The notes beneath the pieces are model-generated. The model was not told the origin of the DNA, searched no databases, and saw only the letters and a list, made by a program, of their open reading frames with translations. A program made the position numbers and the translations under genes. A stretch of 64,000 nucleotides of DNA from Pseudonocardia lacus (GTDB lineage: Bacteria; Actinomycetota; Actinomycetes; Mycobacteriales; Pseudonocardiaceae), in assembly GCF_018531445.1 (NCBI RefSeq), contig NZ_JAHDTH010000005.1, forward strand, positions 1 through 64,000, read 5' to 3'. Below are positions 28,137 through 36,327 of this stretch, one piece after another (the first letter of the stretch is position 1; each line of letters starts with the position of its first letter).

Positions 28137-28152
28137 ATGAACGTCAGTTCAC
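28137..28152. promoter_or_regulatory. TetR operator 3 (autoregulatory)
   Basis: ATGAAC-GTCA-GTTCAC, matching the operators at 27010 and 27035 in 11 of 12 arm positions, 19 bp upstream of TetR start 28118. Confidence 0.7.
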
Positions 28153-28225
28153 GCGATGGTAGCCAGGGTCGTCGGGGTAGTGGCGCACGACCGCGGTGAT
28201 TCCTCACCCAGGAGATCGACCGGTA

Positions 28226-28912
28226 TCAGCCACCCGGGGGCCGCGGCGCGGACGGTGGGGTCAGCATGCGAATGGCGAGATCGGCGTAGTACTCGCCGAT
28301 CTGCTCGGGCGCGTCGGCGCCGTCCAGCCGGTACCAGCGGACCAGGTCGATGCCGAGCGACAGCATGCTGCGCACGACGCGGTCGACGTCGGTGGGTGGG
28401 AACGAACCGTCGTCGACGCCACGGCGCACGACGTCCCGGAACACCTCGGTCGTCCGCCTGCGCAACTCCCGGATCTCCTCGAAGTGCTGCGGGGTGAGCC
28501 CGGTCAGCTCGTACTGGCAGACGCGCGCCGCGACGTGGTGGCGGGCGTGCCACGCGGTGAACCGCGACACGACCGCGCGCACCCGGACGGCGGCGTCGTC
28601 GGCCGGGCCATCGCGCGCCGCGCACACCTCGGCGAGCGCGCGCTCGTGACCGATCCGCGCGATCGCGTGCAGCACCAGCTCCTTGGACGGGAAGTGCACG
28701 TAGAGCGCGGCCGGGCTCAGGCCGACCGCGGAGCAGATGTCGCGGGTGGTGGTGGCGTGGAACCCGTTGGCGGCGAAGCAGCGCACGGCCGAGACGAGCA
28801 GACCGCACGCGACCTCGCCGAACTCGTCGCGCCACAGCTCCGGCGAGTGGTCGAGCAGGCGCGGATCCCGCGTCACCTCCTGCGGGGTGAATCGCGCCTG
28901 CCGCTTGGCCAT
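28226..28912 (-). CDS. TetR family transcriptional regulator
   Basis: A 228-residue TetR protein. Its N-terminal DNA-binding part is GLLVSAVRCFAANGFHATTTRDICSAVGLSPAALYVHFPSKELVLHAI; the C-terminal TetR ligand domain resembles regulators of acyl-CoA or lipid catabolism in actinomycetes. The gene is the last of a minus-strand series starting with another TetR (31637), then the SMP-30 and LLM genes; 54 bp separate it from the LLM gene. ATG 28912 has GGAGGTGA upstream. Confidence 0.87.
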   Translation of the reverse strand: MAKRQARFTPQEVTRDPRLLDHSPELWRDEFGEVACGLLVSAVRCFAANGFHATTTRDICSAVGLSPAALYVHFPSKELVLHAIARIGHERALAEVCAARDGPADDAAVRVRAVVSRFTAWHARHHVAARVCQYELTGLTPQHFEEIRELRRRTTEVFRDVVRRGVDDGSFPPTDVDRVVRSMLSLGIDLVRWYRLDGADAPEQIGEYYADLAIRMLTPPSAPRPPGG

Positions 28913-28966
28913 GCCGACGTCACCTCCCCCGCTGCCGGCGCGATGGTATCCGCGTGGCCGGAGGGG

Positions 28967-29956
28967 TCAGGACGTCGCGGCGTCGAGGAACCGCTCCAGC
29001 TCACGGCGCGGATCGGGCCCGCAGGGCTGGAACACGACCTCGGTGACGCCGCGCTCGGCGACCTCGTCGAGCCGGCGGCGGACCTCGTCCCGCGTGCCGC
29101 TCATCGTCACGTCCCGCAGCATCACGTGACCACCCGCCCGCCACGCCGCCCGGTCCGCCTCGCTCAGCTCGACGCAGTGCCCGGAGTGCACGGCCAGGTG
29201 CCGCTGGTCCTGCGGGTCCCGCTCGACGACCTCCATCCACTCGGCACCGCCCGGGAGGGCGCGGACAGCGTCCGGGCCGCCGAACTCGTAGGCACCGTGG
29301 TAGGCCAGCGCCCACCCCGGCCCGCCCGCCACCCGCGCGTGCTCGCCGTCCACCGGCTCGTCCTCGTCCAGCACGGTGCCCCACACGAGGTAGGGCACCC
29401 AGGAGTACTCGCGGATGAACTCGGGCAGCTGCAGGGTCACGTAGACGCCGTCGCCGAGCTCGGTGGCCACCTCGTGGCCCACGGGCCCCAGCGCCCCGAC
29501 CAGGATGGGCACCTCGACCGGGCGGGCCGGGGCGTGCCCGTCGGGGTGCAGCATCCGCATCTTCGCGCCTTCCCACTCCACGAGCTCGCCGCGCAGCAGC
29601 CCGCGGTACGCGCGGATGTAGGACCGCATGTAGGACCAGGTGATGGCGCGGTAGCCCATGGCGCGCCGGCCGGTGAACCCGGTGCCGAAGGAGACCGCGA
29701 CGCGGTCGGGAGCCAGCGCGGCCAGCGTGGCGGTCGCCGCGGCGTTGACCATGGGGTGGCGCAGGCTGGGGACGAGCACGCCGGGGCCGAGGCCGATCCG
29801 CTCGGTCCGCTCGGCGGCCAGCGCGAGCGTCATCCACACGTCCGGGCTCTGCTGCGGGGTGTCGTAGACCCACGCCCGGGCGTACCCCAGCTGCTCGGCG
29901 ACGACGATGTTGTCCGGGGAGTCGAGTGCGGTCGGGAAAGCGCAGGACACGTCCAT
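28967..29956 (-). CDS. LLM class flavin/F420-dependent oxidoreductase
   Basis: A 329-residue luciferase-like monooxygenase fold protein (MDVSCAFPTALDSPDNIVVAEQLGYARAWVYDTPQQSPDVWMTLALAAERTERIGLGPGVLVPSLRHPMVNAAATATLAAL ... SFGTGFTGRRAMGY ... VPILVGALGPVGHEVATELGDGV). The family uses F420 or FMN; in actinomycetes F420 is common, but cofactor choice is not decided here. ATG 29956 has AAGGAGG 5 bp before it. Its place between an SMP-30 lactonase-like gene and TetR genes suggests a catabolic redox step. Confidence 0.87.
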   Translation of the reverse strand: MDVSCAFPTALDSPDNIVVAEQLGYARAWVYDTPQQSPDVWMTLALAAERTERIGLGPGVLVPSLRHPMVNAAATATLAALAPDRVAVSFGTGFTGRRAMGYRAITWSYMRSYIRAYRGLLRGELVEWEGAKMRMLHPDGHAPARPVEVPILVGALGPVGHEVATELGDGVYVTLQLPEFIREYSWVPYLVWGTVLDEDEPVDGEHARVAGGPGWALAYHGAYEFGGPDAVRALPGGAEWMEVVERDPQDQRHLAVHSGHCVELSEADRAAWRAGGHVMLRDVTMSGTRDEVRRRLDEVAERGVTEVVFQPCGPDPRRELERFLDAATS

Positions 29957-30002
29957 GTGCCCCTCCTTCTTCGCTCGGATCGACAGGTGGTCGGGGTGGC
30001 GG

Positions 30003-30923
30003 TCAGGGCAGCCCGGCGTGCGGGACGTCGACGCGGGCCGCCAGCAGCTGCGCCTCGCGGGCGGCCCGCCGCTCGTGCTCGGCGAAGGACGGGGCCGCGC
30101 ACAGGAACAGCGTCCGGCCGTCGTCGCCGCCGAGCATGCAGGCGAAGACGCCGAGCCCGGTGGGGATCTCCTCGACGATCTCCCCGCCTTCACGCACCCG
30201 GATCACGCGGGCGTTCAGCGCGTCGGCCACCCAGATCGCGCCCTCGGCGTCCGCGCAGATGCCGTCGGGAGCCACGGCGAGCGACTGCAGGGCCGCACCG
30301 ACGTCGTCGGTCCGCGGCGTGTCGCCGAACTGCGCCCACACCCGGCGGTTGCCCAGCGCGCCGTCCTCGCCGACGTCGAACGCGGACAACCGGCCGGCGA
30401 ACGTCTCGGCGACGACCAGCACCCCGCCGGGCAGCAGGACCATGCCGTTGGGGAAACCGAGGTCGTCGGCGACGGTGGTCACCGTGCCGTCCGGGTCGAC
30501 CCGGCTCAGCGTGGTGTACCGGATCGGCTCGCCGCCCATCAGGTCGAACCCGAAGTTGCCCACGTAGGCCCGGCCCCGCCCGTCCACCAGCATGTCGTTG
30601 AGCACCCCGGAGACCGCCCCGGACAGGTCGGCGTGCTCCACCAGCGCGCCGGAGTCCTCTCGCCGGAGGATGCGGTGGTCGCGCATCGACACCACGAGCG
30701 CGCGCCCGTCGGGGAGGAAGCCCAGCCCGGACGGCTGCCCGGGCACCTCGGCCATCACCTCGACCGTCGCATCGGCGCTGCCTCGGCCGTCGGTCGCGAC
30801 GACCCGCTCGGTGTAGAAGTCCGACACCCACAGCCTGCCGTCGTGCCAGCGCGGGCACTCCAGGAAGGAGTAGCCCTCCAGCACGGCCCGCAGCTCCCGC
30901 GTGCCCTGTCCCGGCTGCATCAT
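30003..30923 (-). CDS. SMP-30/gluconolactonase family protein
   Basis: A 306-residue six-bladed beta-propeller protein. Family segments: LEGYSFLECPRWHDGRLWVSDFYTERVV with the metal-binding Glu22, QPSGLGFLPDGRALVV, LNDMLVDGRGRAYVGNFGFD (Asn and Asp ligands), GFPNGMVLLPGGVLVVAETFAGRLSAF and APDGICADAEGAIWVADALN. Such enzymes open sugar or other lactones with a divalent metal. ATG 30923 has GAGG at good distance. 46 bp separate it from the LLM gene, so the two likely form an operon. Confidence 0.88.
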   Translation of the reverse strand: MMQPGQGTRELRAVLEGYSFLECPRWHDGRLWVSDFYTERVVATDGRGSADATVEVMAEVPGQPSGLGFLPDGRALVVSMRDHRILRREDSGALVEHADLSGAVSGVLNDMLVDGRGRAYVGNFGFDLMGGEPIRYTTLSRVDPDGTVTTVADDLGFPNGMVLLPGGVLVVAETFAGRLSAFDVGEDGALGNRRVWAQFGDTPRTDDVGAALQSLAVAPDGICADAEGAIWVADALNARVIRVREGGEIVEEIPTGLGVFACMLGGDDGRTLFLCAAPSFAEHERRAAREAQLLAARVDVPHAGLP

Positions 30924-30958
30924 CCGACCTCGTTCCGTACGTCGTCGTCGGCGGTCTT

Positions 30959-30978
30959 GTGACTGAGCGCATAGTCAC
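30959..30978. promoter_or_regulatory. Inverted repeat in the SMP-30 promoter
   Basis: GTGACT (30959-30964) and AGTCAC (30973-30978) are perfect arms 8 bp apart, 36 bp upstream of the SMP-30 start; a candidate operator for one of the two nearby TetR proteins. The arms share only ACT/AGT with the dyad at 31701. Confidence 0.4.
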
Positions 30979-31016
30979 CGAGGTCCCCGGAGAGGTCAAG
31001 GCTCGGCCGGGGCTGT

Positions 31017-31637
31017 TCAGGCGGCGAGACCACCGATCAGCAGGTCGACGATCTGCCTGGCCAACTCGTCCACCTCCGCGGAGGTCTGGCCGTCGATCCG
31101 GCGGTACCAGACGTCCACCGCGTTGAGGTTGCTGAGCAGGGTCCTGGTGGCCAGCGACGGGTCGACCCGACGCAGCGAGCCGTCCTCGATCCCGTCGACC
31201 AGCACCCGGCGGAACATGCGCTCGTACTCGTGGCGCAGCCCGTTCAGCGTCTGCAGGGCGTCGCGCTGGCGGACCTTCAGGCCGCCGGCGACCTCGCCCC
31301 GCACCGCCTGGTGCACCACGTGGTGGTAGGCGAGGTCCTCCATCAGATTGAGCTCGTGCGCGATCGCCATCGCGACCAGGCGCTCGCGGCCGGTCCCCCC
31401 GGCGTGGGCGTGCGGCTCGACGCGCTCCCGGACCCGGCGCATCCCCTCCTCGTAGACCGCGAGGAAGAGGTCGAACTTGGCCCGGAAGTGGTAGTAGAGC
31501 AGGCCCTTGGTCGCCCCCACGGCCCGCGCGATGTCGTCGATCGTGGTGGCGGCGTAGCCGGTGCGCATGAACGCGTCGGCGGCGGCGTCCAGGATCCTGC
31601 CGCGCACCTCCGTCTGGACCTCCGGGCTCGCGCTCAT
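31017..31637 (-). CDS. TetR family transcriptional regulator
   Basis: A 206-residue TetR protein with a textbook helix-turn-helix (RILDAAADAFMRTGYAATTIDDIARAVGATKGLLYYHFRAKFDLFLAVYEEGM). ATG 31637 has GAGGAGGAG upstream. It is divergent from the ACS-family transporter, with a dyad between them, and it precedes the SMP-30 gene on the same strand. It is the likely local regulator of both flanks. The open frame extends to 31883 but that part lacks homology. Confidence 0.88.
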   Translation of the reverse strand: MSASPEVQTEVRGRILDAAADAFMRTGYAATTIDDIARAVGATKGLLYYHFRAKFDLFLAVYEEGMRRVRERVEPHAHAGGTGRERLVAMAIAHELNLMEDLAYHHVVHQAVRGEVAGGLKVRQRDALQTLNGLRHEYERMFRRVLVDGIEDGSLRRVDPSLATRTLLSNLNAVDVWYRRIDGQTSAEVDELARQIVDLLIGGLAA

Positions 31638-31700
31638 CGGCTGCTCCTCCTCGCCCGTTCGGCCACCGGTTGACACTACCGCGGCCCTCCTCGTAGCGTG

Positions 31701-31714
31701 ATACTCAGTAGTAT
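31701..31714. promoter_or_regulatory. TetR operator between the regulator and the ACS transporter
   Basis: ATACT-CAGT-AGTAT, a perfect 14-bp dyad in AT-rich context, 64 bp upstream of the TetR start and 93 bp before the transporter start. Confidence 0.6.
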
Positions 31715-31806
31715 TGCTGGTAGGAGGCCTACAAAGCCCGTCTACCGGCACCGACCTGTGCACGGCCGATGGCGGGCACCGCACCGCCGACCCCGAGGAG
31801 CGTCCG

Positions 31807-33156
31807 ATGACGAACGCACGAGACCTCCTGCACGAGCGAGCCACCCGCAAGGCCATGACCCGGCTGCTGCCGGTGCTCGGCATCGCCTACTTCATGTCCT
31901 ACGTGGACCGGACCAACATCGCCCTGGCCAAGACGGCGCTGGAGGCCGACATCGGCATCGGCGCGGCGGCCTACGGCCTGGGCGCGGGGCTGTTCTTCCT
32001 CAGCTACGCCCTGCTGGAGGTGCCGAGCAACCTGGTCCTCTACCGGATCGGCGCCCGGCTGTGGATCACCAGGATCGCGGTGACCTGGGGCGCGGTCAGC
32101 GCGGCCATGATGTTCGTCCAGGACGAGCTGTCGTTCTACGCGCTGCGGGTGCTGCTCGGCGCGACCGAGGCCGGCCTGTTCCCGGCACTGATGTACATGG
32201 TCACCCAGTGGTTCTCGCAGAAGCACCGGGTCACCGTGGTGGGCCTGATCTACACCGCGCCCTGCGTGGCGATCATCCTCGGCTCCCCGGCCGGTGGCGC
32301 GCTGATGGAGCTCGACGGCGCGGCCGGCCTGCACGGTTGGCAGTGGATGTTCCTCGTCGAGGGGCTGGTCACGATCCTCGTCGGCGTGCTCGTCTGGTTC
32401 ACGCTGCCCAACCGCCCCGCCGACGCGAAGTGGCTGACCGAGGAGGAGGCCGCGGTGCTCACCGAGCGGGCCGTCGGTCAGGACGCCCCGTCGGCCACCC
32501 GGATGCGCGGAAACCTGCGGCTCGCGTTCGGCCGGCCCACGGTGCTGATCCTGGCCACCATCTACTTCATCAACCAGGCGATCAGCTCCGGCATCGGCTT
32601 CAACTTCCCGGCGCTGATCCAGTCGTTGGGTCTGTCCAGCCCCTTCCTCATCGGGGTGGTGGCCGGCGGCAGCGGCATCGCCGGGCTGGCCGGCGTGCTG
32701 TTCTTCCCGTGGCTGCAGCGCCGATTCGACCGCGAGATCGCGCTGATCGGGCTGTGCGCGGGATCCGGCCTGGTCATCGTGCTCGCGTTCCCGGCCGTGT
32801 CCAGCCCGACCTGGAGCGTCGGGCTCATCTTCCTTTCCAGCTTCTTCGCACTCGGCACGCTGCCGCTGTTCTGGTCGGTCGCCATGTCGCGGATGTCGGG
32901 CCTGCTCGCCGCGGCCGGCCTGGCCTTCATCAACATGCTGGGCATCACCGGCGGCTTCGTCGGCCCGGTCGCCTACGGCCTCATCGAGGAGGCGACCGGC
33001 AGCCTCGTCGCGCCCTACTACGCCCTCGCCGCCGCGGCGGCCGTCGGGGTGGGCCTGGTCTTCGCGCTCGCGCTGGCGATCCGGCGGGAGAAGGCGGGTG
33101 GCGGGGACGACACCACGGTCGGCGGGCGGACCGTCGCCACCCCGGCCCAATCGTGA
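31807..33156 (+). CDS. MFS transporter, anion:cation symporter (ACS) family
   Basis: A 449-residue, 12-helix carrier. LPVLGIAYFMSYVDRTNIALAKTALEADIGI and GAGLFFLSYALLEVPSNLVLYRIGARLWITRI are diagnostic of the ACS family, which imports phthalate, 4-hydroxyphenylacetate, glucarate and similar organic anions with a cation. ATG 31807 follows GAGGAG; the frame is open from 31714 inside the operator, so the earlier codons are not used. Together with the SMP-30 and LLM genes it suggests uptake and processing of an organic acid or lactone. Confidence 0.9.
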   Translation: MTNARDLLHERATRKAMTRLLPVLGIAYFMSYVDRTNIALAKTALEADIGIGAAAYGLGAGLFFLSYALLEVPSNLVLYRIGARLWITRIAVTWGAVSAAMMFVQDELSFYALRVLLGATEAGLFPALMYMVTQWFSQKHRVTVVGLIYTAPCVAIILGSPAGGALMELDGAAGLHGWQWMFLVEGLVTILVGVLVWFTLPNRPADAKWLTEEEAAVLTERAVGQDAPSATRMRGNLRLAFGRPTVLILATIYFINQAISSGIGFNFPALIQSLGLSSPFLIGVVAGGSGIAGLAGVLFFPWLQRRFDREIALIGLCAGSGLVIVLAFPAVSSPTWSVGLIFLSSFFALGTLPLFWSVAMSRMSGLLAAAGLAFINMLGITGGFVGPVAYGLIEEATGSLVAPYYALAAAAAVGVGLVFALALAIRREKAGGGDDTTVGGRTVATPAQS

Positions 33157-33157
33157 C

Positions 33158-33189
33158 CCGGGGCTGGACCCCGGACCGCAGCGCTGCGG
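33158..33189. terminator. Two adjacent hairpins between convergent genes
   Basis: CCGGGG/CCCCGG (33158-33163, 33169-33174) around a 5-nt loop, then the perfect 14-bp palindrome CCGCAGCGCTGCGG (33176-33189). They begin 2 bp after the transporter stop and precede the end of the hydrolase gene. The other 89 bp to 33278 show nothing recognisable. Confidence 0.55.
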
Positions 33190-33278
33190 CATCGACAAGC
33201 AGGTGGTCCTTGCCGCCTCTCGGACGATCTGGCTCCGTCGGGCGTCACGCTGGACGCACTTGATCTTTGCCCGTTCCG

Positions 33279-34238
33279 TCAATGCCCCGGCCGGCACGTC
33301 GAGATCGGGGCAGTCGAACGCCTGCTCGCCCGGGCCGAGGCGGCTGCCTCCCTGCGGGGCGCGCGGGCCAGCAGTTCCCGGATCATCGCGGTGACCTCGT
33401 CCGGCGCCTGCTCGGCCATGAAGTGCCCCCAGGCCCGGGTGCGGTGGTCCAGGTCGTCGGCCCACCGCCGCCACAGGGCGACGGCGTCGTACCCGAGCGC
33501 CGCCCCCCAGTCCTGCTGGACGACGGTGACCGGCATGGGCAGCCGTCGCCCGGCGTCGCGGTCGACCCGGTCGTGCTCGACGTCGATCCCGGCCGAGGCG
33601 CGGTAGTCGGCCACGATCGAGGCGACGGCGTCCCGGGAGGCGCGCAGGTACTCCGCCCGCACGTCGGGCGGGATCGCCGCCGGGTCGGTGCTCCAGGCGT
33701 CGAGGAAGTACGCGAAGAAGGCGTCGGCGCTGCGGGAGATCATCTCCTCCGGCAGGCCGGGCGGCTGCGCCATCAGGTAGAGGTGGAACGCGACCGCCGC
33801 GTCGGCTCCGTGCAGGATGTCCCACATGTCGAGGGTCGGCAGGACGTCGAGGATGCCGAGGTGAGTGATCGTCTCTGGGTGGTCGAGACCGGCCCGCACG
33901 GCGACCAGGGCGCCGCGGTCGTGACCGACCAGGGCGAACCGCCGGGCGCCGAGGCGACCGGCGACGGCCACGACGTCCGCGGCCATCGTGCGCTTCGCGT
34001 AGACGTCGGGGGTGGCCGCCTCCGGCTTGTCACTGGCTCCGTACCCGCGCAGGTCCGGGCAGATGACGTGGTGGTCGACAGCGAGTGCGGCGGCCACGTG
34101 CCGCCACATCAGGTGGGTCTGGGGGAAGCCGTGCAGCAGCACGACCGCCGGGCCGGAACCCGCGGTCGCCACGTTCAGCATCGTCCCGTCAGCAGTGGGA
34201 ACGCGTTCGGTGCGGAAGCCGGGGATCTCGGGGGGCAT
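33279..34238 (-). CDS. Alpha/beta hydrolase with Asp nucleophile (epoxide hydrolase / haloacetate dehalogenase-like)
   Basis: A 319-residue hydrolase: oxyanion-hole HGFPQTHLMW, DLRGYGASDKP, nucleophile elbow GHDRG (Asp107), second acid Asp131 and catalytic His in WGHFMAEQAPDEV. This set is shared by haloacetate dehalogenases and soluble epoxide hydrolases. Two residues known in fluoroacetate dehalogenase appear changed: the second carboxylate-binding Arg (GHDRGAxxxxR region, here Leu111) and the halide-binding Trp (HW, here His152-Leu153). Haloacetate is therefore unlikely and an epoxide or other halide is better. ATG 34238 has GAGAGGA upstream. The SARP gene is divergent. Confidence 0.82.
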   Translation of the reverse strand: MPPEIPGFRTERVPTADGTMLNVATAGSGPAVVLLHGFPQTHLMWRHVAAALAVDHHVICPDLRGYGASDKPEAATPDVYAKRTMAADVVAVAGRLGARRFALVGHDRGALVAVRAGLDHPETITHLGILDVLPTLDMWDILHGADAAVAFHLYLMAQPPGLPEEMISRSADAFFAYFLDAWSTDPAAIPPDVRAEYLRASRDAVASIVADYRASAGIDVEHDRVDRDAGRRLPMPVTVVQQDWGAALGYDAVALWRRWADDLDHRTRAWGHFMAEQAPDEVTAMIRELLARAPRREAAASARASRRSTAPISTCRPGH

Positions 34239-34283
34239 GGCTGTTCCTCTCGTTCGGCCGGGTCCCAGCCTCACCCGGCCCGA

Positions 34284-34301
34284 TCAGTACCCGGTCAGTA
34301 C
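34284..34301. promoter_or_regulatory. SARP-type direct heptamer repeats
   Basis: TCAGTAC at 34284-34290 and again at 34295-34301, an 11-bp period with a CCGG spacer. Two direct heptamers 4 bp apart are the known layout of SARP binding sites. They lie 46-63 bp upstream of the hydrolase start and directly before the SARP start. Confidence 0.55.
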
Positions 34302-34303
34302 CG

Positions 34304-36292
34304 GTGACGCGGCGGACAACGGCCGTCGCCGGGATCACCGTGCTCGGGCCGGTCACCGCGCGGGACGGTGCGGGGGCGGAGATCGACCTGCGGGGACCTC
34401 GGCACACGGCCGTGCTGGCCCGGTTGATCGTGGCCCGGGGTCGGGTCGTGTCGGTCGCCCAGCTGGTGGACGACCTCTGGGAGGACGCGCCGCTGCCCCG
34501 CGACCCCGTCGGCTCCGTGCGCACCTTCGTCTCGGCGCTGCGCGCCGACCTCGAACCGGGCCGCCCGCCCGGAACACCGCCGCGGCTGATCGTCACCGAG
34601 GGTCCTGGCTACGCGTTCCACGCCGCGCCGGAACTCCTCGACAGCGCCCGGTTCGAGTCAGCCGTCGCAGCCCCGGCCGGTGAAGGTGATCCCGCGGAGC
34701 GTGCGGTCACGACGCTGCGTGCGGCGCTGGCCCTGTGGCGGGGCCAGGCGTACGCCGACTTCCCCGACGCGTCCTGGGCGCGCGCCGAGCGCGCCCGCCT
34801 CGGCCAGCTCCGGCTGTCGGCCGTCGAACGGCTCGGCGAGGCGCTGCTCGCCGCCGGCCGTCCCGCCGAGGCCGTCCCGGACCTCGACGCCCACGTCACC
34901 GACCATCCCTGGCGCGAGGAGGGATGGCGACTGCTCGCGCTCGCCCTCTACCGCGGCGACCGCGCCGGGGACGCGCTCGCCGCCCTGCGCCGGGCCCGCC
35001 GCGAGCTCGTCGAGCACCTCGGCACCGACCCCGGCCCGCGACTGGCCGCGCTGGAGGTCGACATCCTGCGCCGGGCACCCCACCTCGACCCGCCTCCCGA
35101 GGGGCCGGCACAGGGCGTGCACGACGCCCTCACCCGCGCCGCCGCGGCGTGGGGCCCGGGCATCGGCCCCCGCGCCACGCTGACCTCGACGACCGCGCTG
35201 CTCGCCGGCCTCGCCGTGCACGGGGGCGGGCCGGCGGAGGCGACCGTCCGGCACGCCGCGACCGTGGCCGCGGCCGAGGAACTCGACGATCCGCACCTCA
35301 CCGCTCGGGTGATCACCGGGTTCGACGTGCCCAGCGTCTGGACCCGGCCCGACGACCCGACCGCCTCCGCGCAGGTGCTCGCGGCCGCGGAGCGCACCCT
35401 GCGCCGGCTCGGCGACGATGCCCCGGTCCCGACCCGGGTCCGCCTGCTCACCACGATCGCCCGGGAGAGCCGCGGGAGCACCGACCCGCGGGGCAGCGAG
35501 GCGGCGGCGCAGGCCGAGGGCCTCGCCCGCTCCCACGGCGACCCGGCGCTGGTGGCGACCGCGCTGAACGGCCGATTCCTGCACTGCTTCGACCGGGCAG
35601 GGCTCGCCGCCCACCGCGACGGCATCGGCGCCGAGATCCTCGCCCTGGGGGTGCGGCACGAGTCGACCACCTCGATCGCGCTCGGGCACCTGATCCGACT
35701 GCAGGCGCGCTGCGCGCTGGACGACCTCGCCGGTGCCGAGCAGCACGCGCACGCACTGATCGAACTGGACCGGCAGCACGAACGCCCGCTGATCCGGGTC
35801 TTCGTCACCTGGTTCCACGCGCTGCGCGCCGACCTCCGCGACGATCCGCACGCCGAGACCCGCTACCGCGACGCCGCGCGCCTGCTCGGCGACGCCGGGA
35901 TGCCCGGCCTGGCCGACGGGCTCCTCGCGCTGACGCTGGTCGCGCGTCGCCTGCGGCGAGGGGAACCGGCGGACCGGCTCGGCTCCCTCGGACCGCTCGG
36001 ACCGTACGAGCCGTGGATCGTCCCGCACGTGATGCTCGCCGCCGGGGAGCGGGCACGGGCCAGGGCGGCCGTGCGGGCGCTCCCCGACCCCCCGCCCGGC
36101 CACCTGATCGAGGTCCTGTGGTGCCTCGCCGGACGAGCGGGCCTGGCCGTCGGGGATCGGGAGGTCGTCGCCCGTGCCGCACTCGCACTCGGCCCCGCCG
36201 CCGGTGAGCTGGCGGGCGCCGGGACCGGGATGCTGTCCGCCGGGCCGGTCGAGGACCACCTCGACGCGCTGCGCCCCGAACCCACCCCGTGA
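34304..36292 (+). CDS. SARP family activator with BTAD and a long TPR-like tail
   Basis: A 662-residue regulator. An OmpR-like winged helix fills residues 8-100 (ITVLGPVTARDGAGAEIDLRGPRHTAVLARLIVARGRVVSVAQLVDDLWED ... VRTFVSALRADLEPG ... GPGYAF) and a BTAD domain follows (RFESAV ... ALALWRGQAYADF ... RLSAVERLGEALLAAGRPAEAVPDL ... RRARRELVEHLGTDPGPRLAALEVDILR). The remaining 380 residues look like degenerate helical repeats and carry no P-loop, unlike AfsR. GTG 34304 is the only reasonable start because the domain begins nine codons later; no ribosome site is visible, so a leaderless message is possible. Confidence 0.85.
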   Translation: MTRRTTAVAGITVLGPVTARDGAGAEIDLRGPRHTAVLARLIVARGRVVSVAQLVDDLWEDAPLPRDPVGSVRTFVSALRADLEPGRPPGTPPRLIVTEGPGYAFHAAPELLDSARFESAVAAPAGEGDPAERAVTTLRAALALWRGQAYADFPDASWARAERARLGQLRLSAVERLGEALLAAGRPAEAVPDLDAHVTDHPWREEGWRLLALALYRGDRAGDALAALRRARRELVEHLGTDPGPRLAALEVDILRRAPHLDPPPEGPAQGVHDALTRAAAAWGPGIGPRATLTSTTALLAGLAVHGGGPAEATVRHAATVAAAEELDDPHLTARVITGFDVPSVWTRPDDPTASAQVLAAAERTLRRLGDDAPVPTRVRLLTTIARESRGSTDPRGSEAAAQAEGLARSHGDPALVATALNGRFLHCFDRAGLAAHRDGIGAEILALGVRHESTTSIALGHLIRLQARCALDDLAGAEQHAHALIELDRQHERPLIRVFVTWFHALRADLRDDPHAETRYRDAARLLGDAGMPGLADGLLALTLVARRLRRGEPADRLGSLGPLGPYEPWIVPHVMLAAGERARARAAVRALPDPPPGHLIEVLWCLAGRAGLAVGDREVVARAALALGPAAGELAGAGTGMLSAGPVEDHLDALRPEPTP

Positions 36293-36327
36293 GCCGGGAA
36301 GACGAGCCCGAGGCCCACCGTCGCGGT

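Noticed and set aside
33157-33278. Possible tRNA-like folded sequence
   Set aside because: Hairpins do not form a cloverleaf and there is no T-loop GTTCRA motif or CCA-type end; better explained as terminators.
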